This document shows positions 35,580 through 45,917 of a stretch of DNA of 64,000 bases, piece by piece. The notes under the pieces were generated by a model. The model was not told the origin of the DNA. It worked only from the letters and a program-made list of their open reading frames with translations, and did not search any database. A program made the position numbers and the translations under genes. The DNA is from Medicago truncatula (lineage: Eukaryota; Streptophyta; Magnoliopsida; Fabales; Fabaceae): contig NC_053042.1 of the NCBI RefSeq assembly GCF_003473485.1, positions 20,542,501 to 20,606,500 on the forward strand. Direction: 5' to 3'. Numbering within the stretch: the first letter of the stretch is position 1; every line of letters begins with the position of its first letter.

Positions 35580-37490
35580 ATGAACCCCAACAATCAAGAA
35601 TTTTGGTCCAATTATATATAAAATGGTGGTAATCCTCTTTGTAACCCAAATCAACAAAACACCTCATATTTTGAAAGTACATCTCATAACCCAAATCCAT
35701 ATTATAATCAAAAATTTTTAAATTCTCCTTTTATTCCAATTCCACAAAATAATCTACCCTTTGGAAATTACCCATATCATACTTCACCTTACCAACATCA
35801 ATCTCAATAATTTTCATCTCAATCAACTAACCCCACTATGTCTCATGAGGTTCATATTGGTAATGGTGGTGTGCAATCAAATGATCAAGAGACTTCAACA
35901 CCAAAATCTTGCACTCAAGGTGGCTTGGAAACTATAAATCTTGATGAAGAAATTGGATTTGCACCGGTTGTAAAAACGCCGAAAATAAGATTCCAACCAA
36001 ATGAGGATTAACTTCTCATTCAATCATGGTTCAACATTTCAAAGGACTCGATTGTTGGAGTTGATCAAAAAGGAGATTGTTTTTGGAAGAGGATTAGTGA
36101 AGCTTATAACAAGCACCACGACAAAAATTGTCCAGAGAGGAATTTCATGGCACTAAATGGTCGATGGCACAAAATGATCAATCCTTCTGGTAATAAGTTT
36201 GTTGGGTGCTACAAACAAGCCGTTGGTTTGAAAAAAAGTGGTAGCTCCGAGAGCGACATTATTTTGGCTGCACATGATATTTTTCACCACGACATGTGTA
36301 GAAAATTCACATTTGAGGGTGCGTGGAGATTAATGAAGGATGAACCCAAATGGAGTGCAGGTTCATTAGAACCTTCTTCAAAAAGAACAAATAATTCAAC
36401 TTCTGGAGCATATTTGCCGTCTACTAACCCACCAACACCAACAAGCGAATACAATCCGCCGAAGCGTCCAATCAGTCAAAAGGCGGCTAAAAGGAAGGAA
36501 AAAGAAAAGCTTAAAGAAACGTCTACTACCAAATTTGATACTTTGAAATATGACTTCGACAAAAAGTTTGAACTAGTATCCGTGTTTGCACATGATTATG
36601 CACATATTGAGAGTGAAAAGGTCGAGATAGAGAGGAAAAGGGTTGATGCAGAGTTGCAAAGAACCGAAAATGATAGGGAAAGGTCGAAGATCGATGATTT
36701 ACAATTTTTTTAAAGGATACATCAAATATGAATGCAAGACAACTAAAAGATTATGAATATTTGTGTGGCATGATTAGAGATAAATATGGACATAATTGAT
36801 ATTATTATGTATATTATAATGGATACGTGCATCATATTACACAACATGATTGTTGAAGATGAGTGTGCTACATATGGTGGCAATTTTGATTATTCTTATG
36901 ATCATCTTGGCAATGACCCAATTGCACCATCAGATGATTCTAATATTGATTTTCGCGAGTTCCTACGTAGAAGATACCATGTTCAAGATAAGCAAATTCA
37001 TCGACACCTTCAACAAGATTTGATAGAACATATATGGGAACGTTCTGGGCATGAGAATAACCGCAACTAAAAATTATTTTAAAATTTAGTATATTTTGAG
37101 GTAGTAGTTTATTTCAACGTTTAATAATTTAATTAATCTATTTTCTTATAACTTATTTGTGTCTAGTACATTATTTAATATATTTTCGTATAATTTTCAT
37201 TTAATTTTATTTATTATTTAGATATTTTGATTCATTTTGAGTATATTGTGTGATACATTTTATATATTTTCATTACACATTTTATATATTAATGTAAAAT
37301 ATAATTTAAAGTATATTGTAGTTGTAAGATAAGTGTGACCTATTTTAGAGTTTTAGAGGAGTGGTATGGATATTTAGAAAATATAGTTGAGTGGTTTAAA
37401 TAATTAAAAAGTGTAAAGTAATATAATATATTATGTGGATCCCATCTATACCACCCATTTGAGTTGCATGGATGTGGATGCTCTACGGTT
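35580..37490 (+). mobile_element. PIF/Harbinger DNA transposon remnant
   Basis: From ATG 35580 to 36713 runs the Myb/SANT-like accessory protein (ORF2 type): MNPNNQEFW, the RFQPNED..LLIQSWFNISKD trihelix start, FWKRISEAYNKH, LNGRWHKMI, and an acidic/basic C-terminus with a coiled coil. It has a few in-frame stops before 36,030; the downstream 188 codons from 36,147 are open. At 36786-37070 is the last part of the DDE transposase (MDTCIILHNMIVEDE ... REFLRRRYHVQDK). The catalytic core is missing, so the two proteins have been brought together by deletion. The region up to 37,490 (ggtatggatatttagaa..ctataccacccatttg) is a likely subterminal end. It is dead. Confidence 0.8.
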
Positions 37491-38633
37491 TGCCGTTCCC
37501 ATGTAAGAATTTAAGCACAATAATTAAAATAAACTAAAACACATCTAAAAGGGAAAGAAACAGTACATACCTATGTTGATGCTACATGCACAAGTGGGTA
37601 GCTATAAAGCCTAATAATTTAGTGCATGCCCTCGCAAACAGAATGAAACAGATGTTTGTTCAATGTGGAGGACCACAAGTCACACAAGTCCTTTATTCTC
37701 GTGCGGTCTGTGCAGCTAAAGTTGTTGTTTGATCTTTTCTTTCTTTTTTTCAATCATAACTCTTTTCAAATTTCAAAAAAAAGGCCTGAGATCACAATTG
37801 TTAAGGGGAGATTCAGAACGGTTTAGATTGTTCTGCCAGTTTTCACACAGTTTAATCTCAACCACTAGTATTTTTAATCGGACGGCTTACATGCCTTACA
37901 ACATCTGCTGTTACAGCGGGAAATCTCCTTCCCAGGGTGTGAGTGTAGCTTTCTTTATTAAGAAAAAGTTGAGATGAATTGGATTTTGTAAGCAGATTTT
38001 AAAACTCGTAAAATGCTTACGTTTAAGAGGTTATCAAACCAACAACAAAAGGTAAACACACATTTTTGTCGGGGTATGAATTAATTTTGTAACAATTAAA
38101 TCAACCTTCATTGATTTATTGTAGCTTTTCATGTCAACAAATTAATCAAAATATTATTTTCGTAATAATAAAGAAAACTCACATATGTACTAGACGTGTG
38201 TTATACCCTCAATAAAAAGAGGTTGAAGAAGAATGTAACATTTTTGTGATAATAATATAAGCAAATTAAAGGAAAACCACAGATGATTAAGAAAATAATT
38301 AAGTGACACTTTGTGGTTGTTAAAGTGTGACATTGATTTTAAATTAATTTTTTAGTTATTGAAGTTGTGTGTTGTGGTTGTGTTCAAAAGAGAGTATTGT
38401 TAGCACTACTCTTAGATAATTTATTTGAAAACATAATGTTATTTCCACAGCAACAATTATTATGATTAAATTCCAATTTCTTATCCATAATATTGGCAAG
38501 CGGATAAAGCAAGAACAATAATTTTACATATTTCTTCTTTTATTGGCAACAATAAAAATTTCAAACCCAAACGAATAATGGTAACCTTCACTCTTTGAAA
38601 CAGTTGCAAGCAACGACAAACAATATCATCAAA
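37491..38633. other. Intergenic, no supported gene
   Basis: AT-rich spacer without a recognisable gene or bounded repeat. Confidence 0.4.
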
Positions 38634-39128
38634 TCAAGAACAACATTCTACCAAACACCAATCGTCTTCATATTTTTCTTCTTTAACTTGTTCTATAATC
38701 AACCGAAACCCAACTGTTTCATCTATGGTGGATGAATGATTGACATAATAATCATTGTCAACGCTTACATTTTCCACCTCATCATCATCATCATCATCCA
38801 TGTAGAAATCAGAAAGATTGTTTAAAGTTTCGGTCGCGGACAACCCAATAAGATTCGAATTAGGTTGATCCATGACCCTAAAATGCTTGTGATTACCTTT
38901 GGATTTGTTCTTTGACTTGGAGACCGGATGGAGGCGACATCCGAAGCACTGTGGTGTGCCGCATTTGCCGGTGAATTTGGAATGATTGGTGGGCTTGGAG
39001 GGGACTTTTGTGAAGAGTCCAGCAGTTGGAGGGGAATCGAACCGGGTGATGAATCGTGTACCGGGTGTCGGGTTAGGAAGAATCCGATATGTCCTCACCA
39101 TACCATGTTGCTTACCCTCTCTCTTCAT
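38634..39128 (-). CDS. Conserved plant protein of unknown function
   Basis: A single frame of 164 residues. Its N-terminal half has a patterned basic motif (VRTYRILPNPTPGTRF, FDSPPTAGLFTKVP, KCGTPQCFGCRLHPVSKSK) with a CxxxCxxC cysteine group that could bind a metal. The C-terminal half is acidic (a run of Asp near residue 113) and ends EEKYEDDWCLVECCS. I recall similar unnamed small plant proteins with the TNHSKFTGKC-like core, but I cannot name the family or function. The patterned sequence and clear ATG support a real gene. Confidence 0.6.
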   Translation of the reverse strand: MKREGKQHGMVRTYRILPNPTPGTRFITRFDSPPTAGLFTKVPSKPTNHSKFTGKCGTPQCFGCRLHPVSKSKNKSKGNHKHFRVMDQPNSNLIGLSATETLNNLSDFYMDDDDDDEVENVSVDNDYYVNHSSTIDETVGFRLIIEQVKEEKYEDDWCLVECCS

Positions 39129-40250
39129 TTTTGTTGAATTGGATTGTGGGCTAAAGAGATTGATGAGAAATAGATGAATGGATTTGTGATTATATATTAA
39201 TAACTATGAGGTTGGTGCTTATATTAATAACTATGTGATTATATATATTAATAGTTATGCGTGATGACCAAGTGTTAACAAATAATGGACCAGGCAAAAC
39301 AATTGTTATTATAAAGAATTAAAATTAAAATTAAAATATTAGAATTTATTTGAGTTTGACAACTCATTTAGATTAAATAAATGTGGACAAACAATAAAGC
39401 AATTATATTAAATAAGTTGAATGATTCATGAATAATTTCATGTCCTTCAAAAAAAAAAATTAATTAATTTCATGACAGTTTTTTTCTCTTGCATGTAAAG
39501 CAATAATATATGCATATGTCCAAAAGACACTCATAGTAAAACTGAGCACATCATCACCAAACATATATAACCGATTTTTTAACATGGGCTTCTTTACTTT
39601 TTTTTTCTTTCTTTCTTTTCTTGGATAGGATTAATATGTTACATATTTATTTTGATTGTGCTAGAAAATTTAATAGTGCTAAGCTAACATAGTTTCAATA
39701 AAAAAAAGTTAGTGACACCGAATCGCATTTTGTCATTAAAAAAAAAGTGACATCAAATCGCACAAATAATAAAATAGTAAGTAAATCGTCTCGATAAAGA
39801 TTGTTGTTTCTACTCACCAATTAAACTATGCTTAATTAAAAAGATTAAATTATGGAAATATCAAGAGTTCGGTTGCAATTGAAATCTAAATAAGACTTGG
39901 ATAAGAATGATTTCACGGCACTTCAACAAAATAAATCAAGACCAATTTCTTGGTTGAATGTCCTATTTATCTAATATAGAACCCTAATGTCTTAGGTAAA
40001 ATCATATTATCAAAAATGATATCGGCTATTAAACTATCCGCCACACTTTCCTATATCCTATGACTAGGTGACTTGATTGGAAAACATTATTATTGTTTTT
40101 AGATAAATAAGAATTTTATTAATAGAAATCTAGTTTCAAAGTGAGAAAACTCTAACTGCCCTCTATAAAGGGTTACGGAGGACTAACCCTACTAAAACAT
40201 TAATCTTTTTCCCAAATTATTAGCAACATGCTCTAATCCTCTAAATAAAT
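39129..40250. other. Intergenic, no supported gene
   Basis: AT-rich spacer. Nothing recognised. Confidence 0.4.
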
Positions 40251-40260
40251 CCGACAATTA

Positions 40261-40874
40261 GGATGGCAATTGGACCCATGCTCAATGAATACCCGTATAA
40301 AATATTCATAATGGGTAGGGTAAAACTCCGCTATCATGGGTCTGGGGACGGGTTCGGGTATTACCCACAAATTTAAATGGGTATGGACACGGGTAAGAGT
40401 ACTATACTGCTCAGCCCGCAACCCCGCATATACATATTTATTTAATATCATAAGTAATTTTATTTTATTTAGCGTATAATTAAATAATTTATTTAGCTAA
40501 GCCTAAACTAAAACCTAAACCAAAAAACTGCTTAATACAATAACAACTTCATCCTGCTGGTGTACAATTTTTTAGAGATATTTTGGATGTTTTTAATTTG
40601 ACTAAATACTACGATTTGTATTATTTTATGAGTTAATTTTAAAAGATTTAGATCATAGTTTTATTTCAATTGTGATGTTTTTATTGTCTTTTCATAGTCA
40701 AAGTGCGGGTAATGGGTGCGGGTATGAACACTTAGATACCCATAGGGTATGGGGAAGGGCACTAAAGTTGTTGCCCACGAGGGTACGGGCACAGGTACGA
40801 GTAATTTTTACAAATGCGGATATGGGGATGGGCATTGTAGTACCCTACCCATTGGGCACCCATTGTCATCCCTA
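40261..40874. mobile_element. Inverted-repeat element of the 'gggtacgggta' family
   Basis: The left arm (ggatggcaattgg..gggtagggtaaaactccgc..cgggttcgggtattacccac) and the right arm (cgggtaatgggtgcgggtat..ctacccattgggcacccat) are diverged inverted copies of about 180 bp, separated by AT-rich sequence. The flanks ccgacaatta (40251-40260) and ccgccaatta (40875-40884) resemble an 8-10 bp target duplication, which would suit a hAT-type non-autonomous element. No open frame is present. Confidence 0.6.
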
Positions 40875-40884
40875 CCGCCAATTA

Positions 40885-41575
40885 TGAAAGACTACAAAAC
40901 ACTAAGTCCTTTGTTATAGATTTTTTTATGAAAAAATTCGCTTGTTATAGTTTTTTTAACCCCCTCTTCCATTTAAAAAAAGTTACAAGTAACCTTCAAC
41001 GTGGATTCTTCTCTTTCAACTGATTTTTTTATACAATCTTAGACCATCTATAATGGAAGGTCCTTCCTCTATTTAGCACGATGCTAAATAGACAACCCCG
41101 TTGTGACATCAATGAATATGGTGTTTATAAAGATGGATGAGTGCTTTTATAGACACCTTGTCTCTCCTTTACTCATAGATCTTACATGTATAATTAATTC
41201 TATTTTTTCTCTATTCAATTGTTGTATTATTTTAATATTAAAAAATAATAATTGCAAGAATAATATTTAATCGATCAACATGAATCTTCAACAAAAACTA
41301 TATTTTACACAAATAATTTACCCATTTGTAAAGAAAAAAAGCAAAACAAACATACGATGATTGGATTTACTACAAATAATAGTTTAATTTGAATTTACTC
41401 GAATTTAGCATAGGGTGATTAAAAAAAATTCTTGCTTTTTGTTTTATAATTTATAATTAGATTACTTCAGTATTTTAAAATTTAATAATATAAAGTTATT
41501 ATTGGGACCCAATTAATAATTATTTTAGGATGCTAAGTTGAAGAGATTAAGTGTTTATTCAATATTAATTATAAC
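40885..41575. other. Intergenic, no supported gene
   Basis: AT-rich spacer. Nothing recognised. Confidence 0.4.
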
Positions 41576-41577
41576 AC

Positions 41578-42335
41578 TAAGAGTAAATTACGCTCCCCTC
41601 CCCTTAAAGATGCTTAAATTACATTCTCCTCCCCTCTTATGTTAAAATATACACTTTTCTCCCCTCTTATTCAAAACATATTAGAAAATATTTCACTCTC
41701 CTCCCCTAAGAGAAGCCTGAATTACATTCTCCTCCCCTCTTATGTTAAAATCTACATTTTACTCCCTCAATACTTTTTATTTTATTTCTAATAGTCTAGC
41801 AAAAAATAATAATCTAATACACTTCGAAAAAAATAGTATTGCGTATCTATTTTAATATAATCAAAATTTGAATACATATTTTTCGCTATTTTTTATTCAC
41901 AATTTCATTAACATATAGTTTTAAACCATATTATATAATAAGAAACGACCCAAAATAAAATTTAAATATCCGAAAATTATCAAAGACAACAAAGAATGGT
42001 TATTTAAAAGTTAATTTTATACTCTAAATTATAAAATTAATAGAAAAATATTAAATTTAATTATCATTGACATTTAAATTATAAAGAAATGAATTTATTT
42101 TTCTTAAATGGTGGTTCAAAATTAGTATATATCATCAAAATATATATTTATGTTAAAATAGATTAAAATGTAGTGCATATTTAATTATTAAGGGAGTGGG
42201 TTGTAATTCAAACATCTTATAGGAAACAGAGTATAAATGTTATTTTTCAACGGAATGGAGTGTGTATTTTAACAATAAGAGAGAAGAGAAGTGTAATTTA
42301 AGTATCTTTTAAGGGATGTATTGTAATTTACTCTA
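41578..42335. mobile_element. TIR element with pyrimidine-rich ends, about 760 bp
   Basis: The left end (agagtaaattacgctcccct, to about 41,660) and the right end (about 42,255-42,335, complement of ...gtattgtaatttactct) are inverted over about 80 bp. In the left half the segment 'attacattctcctcccctct' is itself repeated. The interior is AT-rich and non-coding. No certain target duplication. Confidence 0.65.
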
Positions 42336-42341
42336 GGGTCT

Positions 42342-42659
42342 TGTTAACTGGTGCCCCGGGCACTGGTTAAGAAACTAAAAGTAGAAAGAAAATACTCCCT
42401 CCGGTCCTTATTATAAGAAACTTTTGACTTTTTATATTCATTGAGTAATTAATATATCTTGTTGTAAATATAGACTAGATACATCACTTACACAATGAAT
42501 CTAAAAATTCAATTGTTTCTTATAATAAGGACCGGATGAAGTATATAATATGCATTGAAAAGTACAATTTTTTAACTTTTAAAATATAGAATACACAATT
42601 TTCAAAGAATTATTTTCTTTTATGATTCCTTAACCGGTATCCCAGGACACAGGTTAGCA
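42342..42659. mobile_element. MITE with tgttaactggtgccccgggc ends, host of a nested MITE
   Basis: The left end tgttaactggtgccccgggc..ggttaagaaac and the right end ..ttccttaaccggtatcccag..ggttagca are inverted repeats of about 30 bp. Once the Stowaway element at 42395-42541 is removed, about 170 bp remain. It is non-coding and lies 155 bp upstream of the PPR gene start codon. Confidence 0.75.
42395..42541. mobile_element. Stowaway MITE, 147 bp, TA target duplication
   Basis: It starts ctccctccggtccttattat and ends in the near-perfect complement (ataataaggaccggatgaag). TA is on both sides (42393-42394, 42542-42543). This is the hallmark structure of Stowaway (Tc1/mariner-derived) MITEs. It is inserted in another MITE and is probably the youngest of the cluster. 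Confidence 0.9.
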
Positions 42660-42813
42660 TTTCCCATTATTCCAGAACTAATAACGTGTAGTCGACACCT
42701 GCTGCATCGTATCAAACAACCACCTATTAAGGTGGGTATATCCAATCCATAGTCGTTACCCTTATCTAATCTAATTCCATAATCTTGCTTTCTTCTCCAA
42801 TCATTCATTCTCA

Positions 42814-44010
42814 ATGGAAACCATTTCTCTCTCTTCTCATAATAATATTCTTCTTCTCAAACACTCTCACTCCTCATCTTCATCTTCATCTCCACAACAA
42901 AAACCCCATCATTCTCGTAACCTCGTCACTACGAAAAAACCTATTTTTCAGCAACCCAATTCATTACTCATTCACAATGATAAACACAAACACTCTTCTT
43001 CTTCTTCTTCTTTACCTTCATTGATGTTACACTACACACAAAATGGTTACTTTCATAAATCACAAACCACATGGGAACAACTCCTAAACAGTTCCTTTCA
43101 CCCTTCTCTTCATTTCATTTCTAAATTATTCAAATCATATGCAGAACAACACAAATTTGATCATATCATCAACATTCTTCATTCACTAAATTCAAGAAAT
43201 CTGACCCTTTTGCCTCAGTTTTACTCATTGGCAATCTCTTGTTTTGGAAATGCAGGAAACTTAAAATTGATGGAAGAAACAATCAATGAAATGGTTTCAA
43301 AGGGTTTTCGAATTGATTCAAAATTAGGTAATGAAATTCTTTTGTATTATAGTGTTTTTGGTAGTTTGAATGAAATGGAGAATGCTTATGGAAGGTTTAA
43401 GAGATCTAGGTTTTTGATTGAGGAAAATGTGATTAGGGCTATGGCTTATGGCTATACAAAGAAGAGAAAATTCTATGAATTGGGTGAGTTTGTTAGAGAT
43501 GTTGGTTTAGGTAGGAGAAATGTAGGGAATGTTTTGTGGAATCTTTTGTTGCTTTCTTATGCTGCTAATTTTAAGATGAAGAGCTTGCAGAGAGAGTTTG
43601 TTAGGATGGTTGAATCAGGTTTTCGTCCGGATGTTACGACGTTTAATATTAGGGCTATGGCGTTTTCGAGGATGGCGCTGTTTTGGGATCTTCATCTTAG
43701 TATTGAACATATGAGGAGTGAAAATGTTGTTCCTGATTTGGTTACTTATGGTTGTGTTGTGGAGGCTTACTTGGATAGAAAGCTTGGAAGGAATTTGGAG
43801 TTTGTTTTGAATAAAATGGATGTGGATGATTGTCCGAGATTGTTTACAGATCCGTTTGTGTTTGAGGTTTTAGGTAAAGGTGACTTTCATTTGAGTTCGG
43901 AGGCGTTTTTGGAATACAAGACACAACAACAGAAATGGAGTTATAGGATTTTGATACAGAAATATCTTAAAAAACATTATAGGAGGAACCAGATATTTTG
44001 GAACTACTAA
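42814..44010 (+). CDS. Pentatricopeptide repeat (PPR) protein, organellar
   Basis: An intronless frame of 398 residues. The N-terminus is rich in Ser, His and basic residues with few acidic ones (residues 1-70), as expected for a chloroplast or mitochondrial transit peptide. Helical PPR units follow from about residue 80 to 330: for example LLPQFYSLAISCFGNAGNLKLMEET, the VLWNLLLLSYAANFKMKSLQ unit, the FRPDVTTFNIRAMAFSRM unit and the VPDLVTYGCVVEAYL unit. It is a P-type protein with no E/DYW tail, so RNA stability, splicing or translation is likelier than editing. It may correspond to At3g42630 (PBF2, ycf3 splicing), from memory and uncertain. The frame is intact. Confidence 0.85.
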   Translation: METISLSSHNNILLLKHSHSSSSSSSPQQKPHHSRNLVTTKKPIFQQPNSLLIHNDKHKHSSSSSSLPSLMLHYTQNGYFHKSQTTWEQLLNSSFHPSLHFISKLFKSYAEQHKFDHIINILHSLNSRNLTLLPQFYSLAISCFGNAGNLKLMEETINEMVSKGFRIDSKLGNEILLYYSVFGSLNEMENAYGRFKRSRFLIEENVIRAMAYGYTKKRKFYELGEFVRDVGLGRRNVGNVLWNLLLLSYAANFKMKSLQREFVRMVESGFRPDVTTFNIRAMAFSRMALFWDLHLSIEHMRSENVVPDLVTYGCVVEAYLDRKLGRNLEFVLNKMDVDDCPRLFTDPFVFEVLGKGDFHLSSEAFLEYKTQQQKWSYRILIQKYLKKHYRRNQIFWNY

Positions 44011-44829
44011 CTAACTTGACAGATGATTTTGGTCATTTCCTTTTCTTGATGAAATTTGTCATGCTTCATGACCTTGATTTGATACACACGTTCAGTATTA
44101 TGTAGTTAATTTGAAACAAAGTTGTACTTATGGTGGATTCCTATGAAGATGGAGGCATATTTGTAGATAAATCAAACATCAGATACATCCAATCAGGAAG
44201 AATACTTGGTGAAACTGAAAACTGGTATGGTTCATTGTTTGACAGTTTGCACTTGAAAATTAAGAGAATTTGTATTCATTTATTTCGTACAACATTCCAA
44301 CTCTTGGCAAATAGGAGGATCTTCAATGAAAATTCATTCTCTAATCTCTAGAATACGTTTGTAATCTGAACAAGTTTTATCAAATGGTTTCAGAGCCCCT
44401 TCTAGGAGCTGTGAGTATTTGATGTAACTGTTTGATGGTTACAACAAGCACGGAGTCAAGATTGGAGTCTATGGAGCACATTCATGAAGCTTGGGCCAGA
44501 GAAAGAGAGGCCAGACAAGAGAAGGAGAATTAGTTACCACGGGGGAATTAATGATGCACTGATCAAAAGTTTGAAACAAACAGTTTCTCTAACAGCTTTT
44601 ATTGAGTAGTTCAAGAGGTATGCAGAAGGTTATGGTTTGTGTAAATCTACTATTGTCTATGGGAATGTCCAGAAGTAGAGTGGGGGATAGAAAAGGCTTG
44701 TTGAGGTTGGAATACGCTATAAATCAGAAAAACTAAATGTTTTAGATGTGAGCCTGATCATGTATGTAAAAATCAAACAATATTAGGTGATGTTATAGCA
44801 GGTTGTTTACCAAGTTTGTTCAGTGCTTG
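44011..44829. other. 3' region of the PPR gene and spacer
   Basis: The probable PPR 3' UTR, then sequence with short open stretches on the plus strand but no recognisable domain. The 73-codon frame at 44,130 is not supported. Confidence 0.35.
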
Positions 44830-45157
44830 CTACACATTGACCCTTGAAATCATTGTTGGATCTCTCTGTAAGCATCCTTTTCTGGTATGACAAATTATGA
44901 AGGAATGATTGAAAAGTGAGTCAATTTTGAAGTCTAGTAAAAGACTTGGTCGCACCGGAATAGCCTTAGATATATTTGAAGGTGGGTCCTCAATCAAGGA
45001 GAATGAATGTTTCGTGGATCTAGGGCTGATTCCTGAAGAACAAAGTATCTGTGATCCTACCCTGATCGACATGTGTGCTGAATTGTATGTGCTAGACGAG
45101 AATGGAAAGAAAGATATGAACATCATCTATAATTTAACCATAAAAAATTTGGATTAA
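44830..45157 (+). pseudogene. RPW8-type NB-LRR (RNL) gene fragment
   Basis: An 82-codon frame from 44,909 reads ...SIKENECFVDLGLIPEEQSI, DPTLIDMCAELYVLDENGKK and MNIIYNLTIKNLD. This is the ARC2/winged-helix part of RPW8-type NB-LRRs of the ADR1/At5g66900 kind, where the family has CFMDLG-FPEDQRIP and LIDMWAEL. The stretch before it (GSLCKHPF-like, from 44,860) is out of frame with it. There is no P-loop, LRR or RPW8 domain in the window. It is a dead fragment of an immune receptor gene. Confidence 0.6.
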
Positions 45158-45702
45158 ATCTTAATTTTGTCCTTTTGTATTTACGATTTTGATTCAGCAT
45201 TCGATGATCTTCTAATATGGCTTAGCCAACTAGAATTTGGTTAATGCCGAATTTACACAAATGCTGAACCAAGATCATAGAATGTCACTCAGGTAAACAT
45301 TATGGCATAGATGCCTTGGGACATTGGTGACTTACATAATCTTAAAGCAAGTCTTTCTCCAACACTGAAGGTTGAGTGAACTCCGTCTTTGTTTCTCTGA
45401 CACTGAAGGTTGAGTGAACTGCTACGATATTTCCGGTCTGAAGATAAACATACTCGAAGTAGATATTAGCTTTATACAATAATTTTAGGACCTTTTTATT
45501 TTACAATGAACACATCTGCGACAAGAAAGATTGTATAAGTCAGATAATATAATTGACTCTAATTATATTTTAGTGATTATCCCCTTTATTTCACATGTTT
45601 TGGAGTTACTGTTTTTAGCTCAATGTTCATTGTTTTATTGAGAAACCATCCTAATGTAGTAGCTCTCGTTTAACCTTTGAAATATACTCTGCAACTTTTT
45701 TC

Positions 45703-45734
<32 letters not shown>

Positions 45735-45917
45735 CTACACAAGGTAACAATACAAATACAAACAGTTGAAAACCGCAGTTGAACTATCTTTGACTACATA
45801 AACCCATTGCCTTGAAAGGCCAATAAAAAAGTTTGCCAAATTAATGTTGGAATTCTACAACAGAAAAAACTATAAAGAAAACTCCAGCAGGCCTAAAAGC
45901 AGCTTCCTTATTAAGAC
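45158..45917. other. Spacer with a 29-bp T run
   Basis: It contains a duplicated 'acactgaaggttgagtgaac' (near 45,363 and 45,400) and an uninterrupted run of 29 T (45706-45734). The 3' UTR of the tubulin cofactor gene lies at the right end. No gene. Confidence 0.6.

Noticed and set aside
44130-44351. A 73-codon frame after the PPR gene
   Set aside because: No domain; likely the 3' UTR of the PPR gene.
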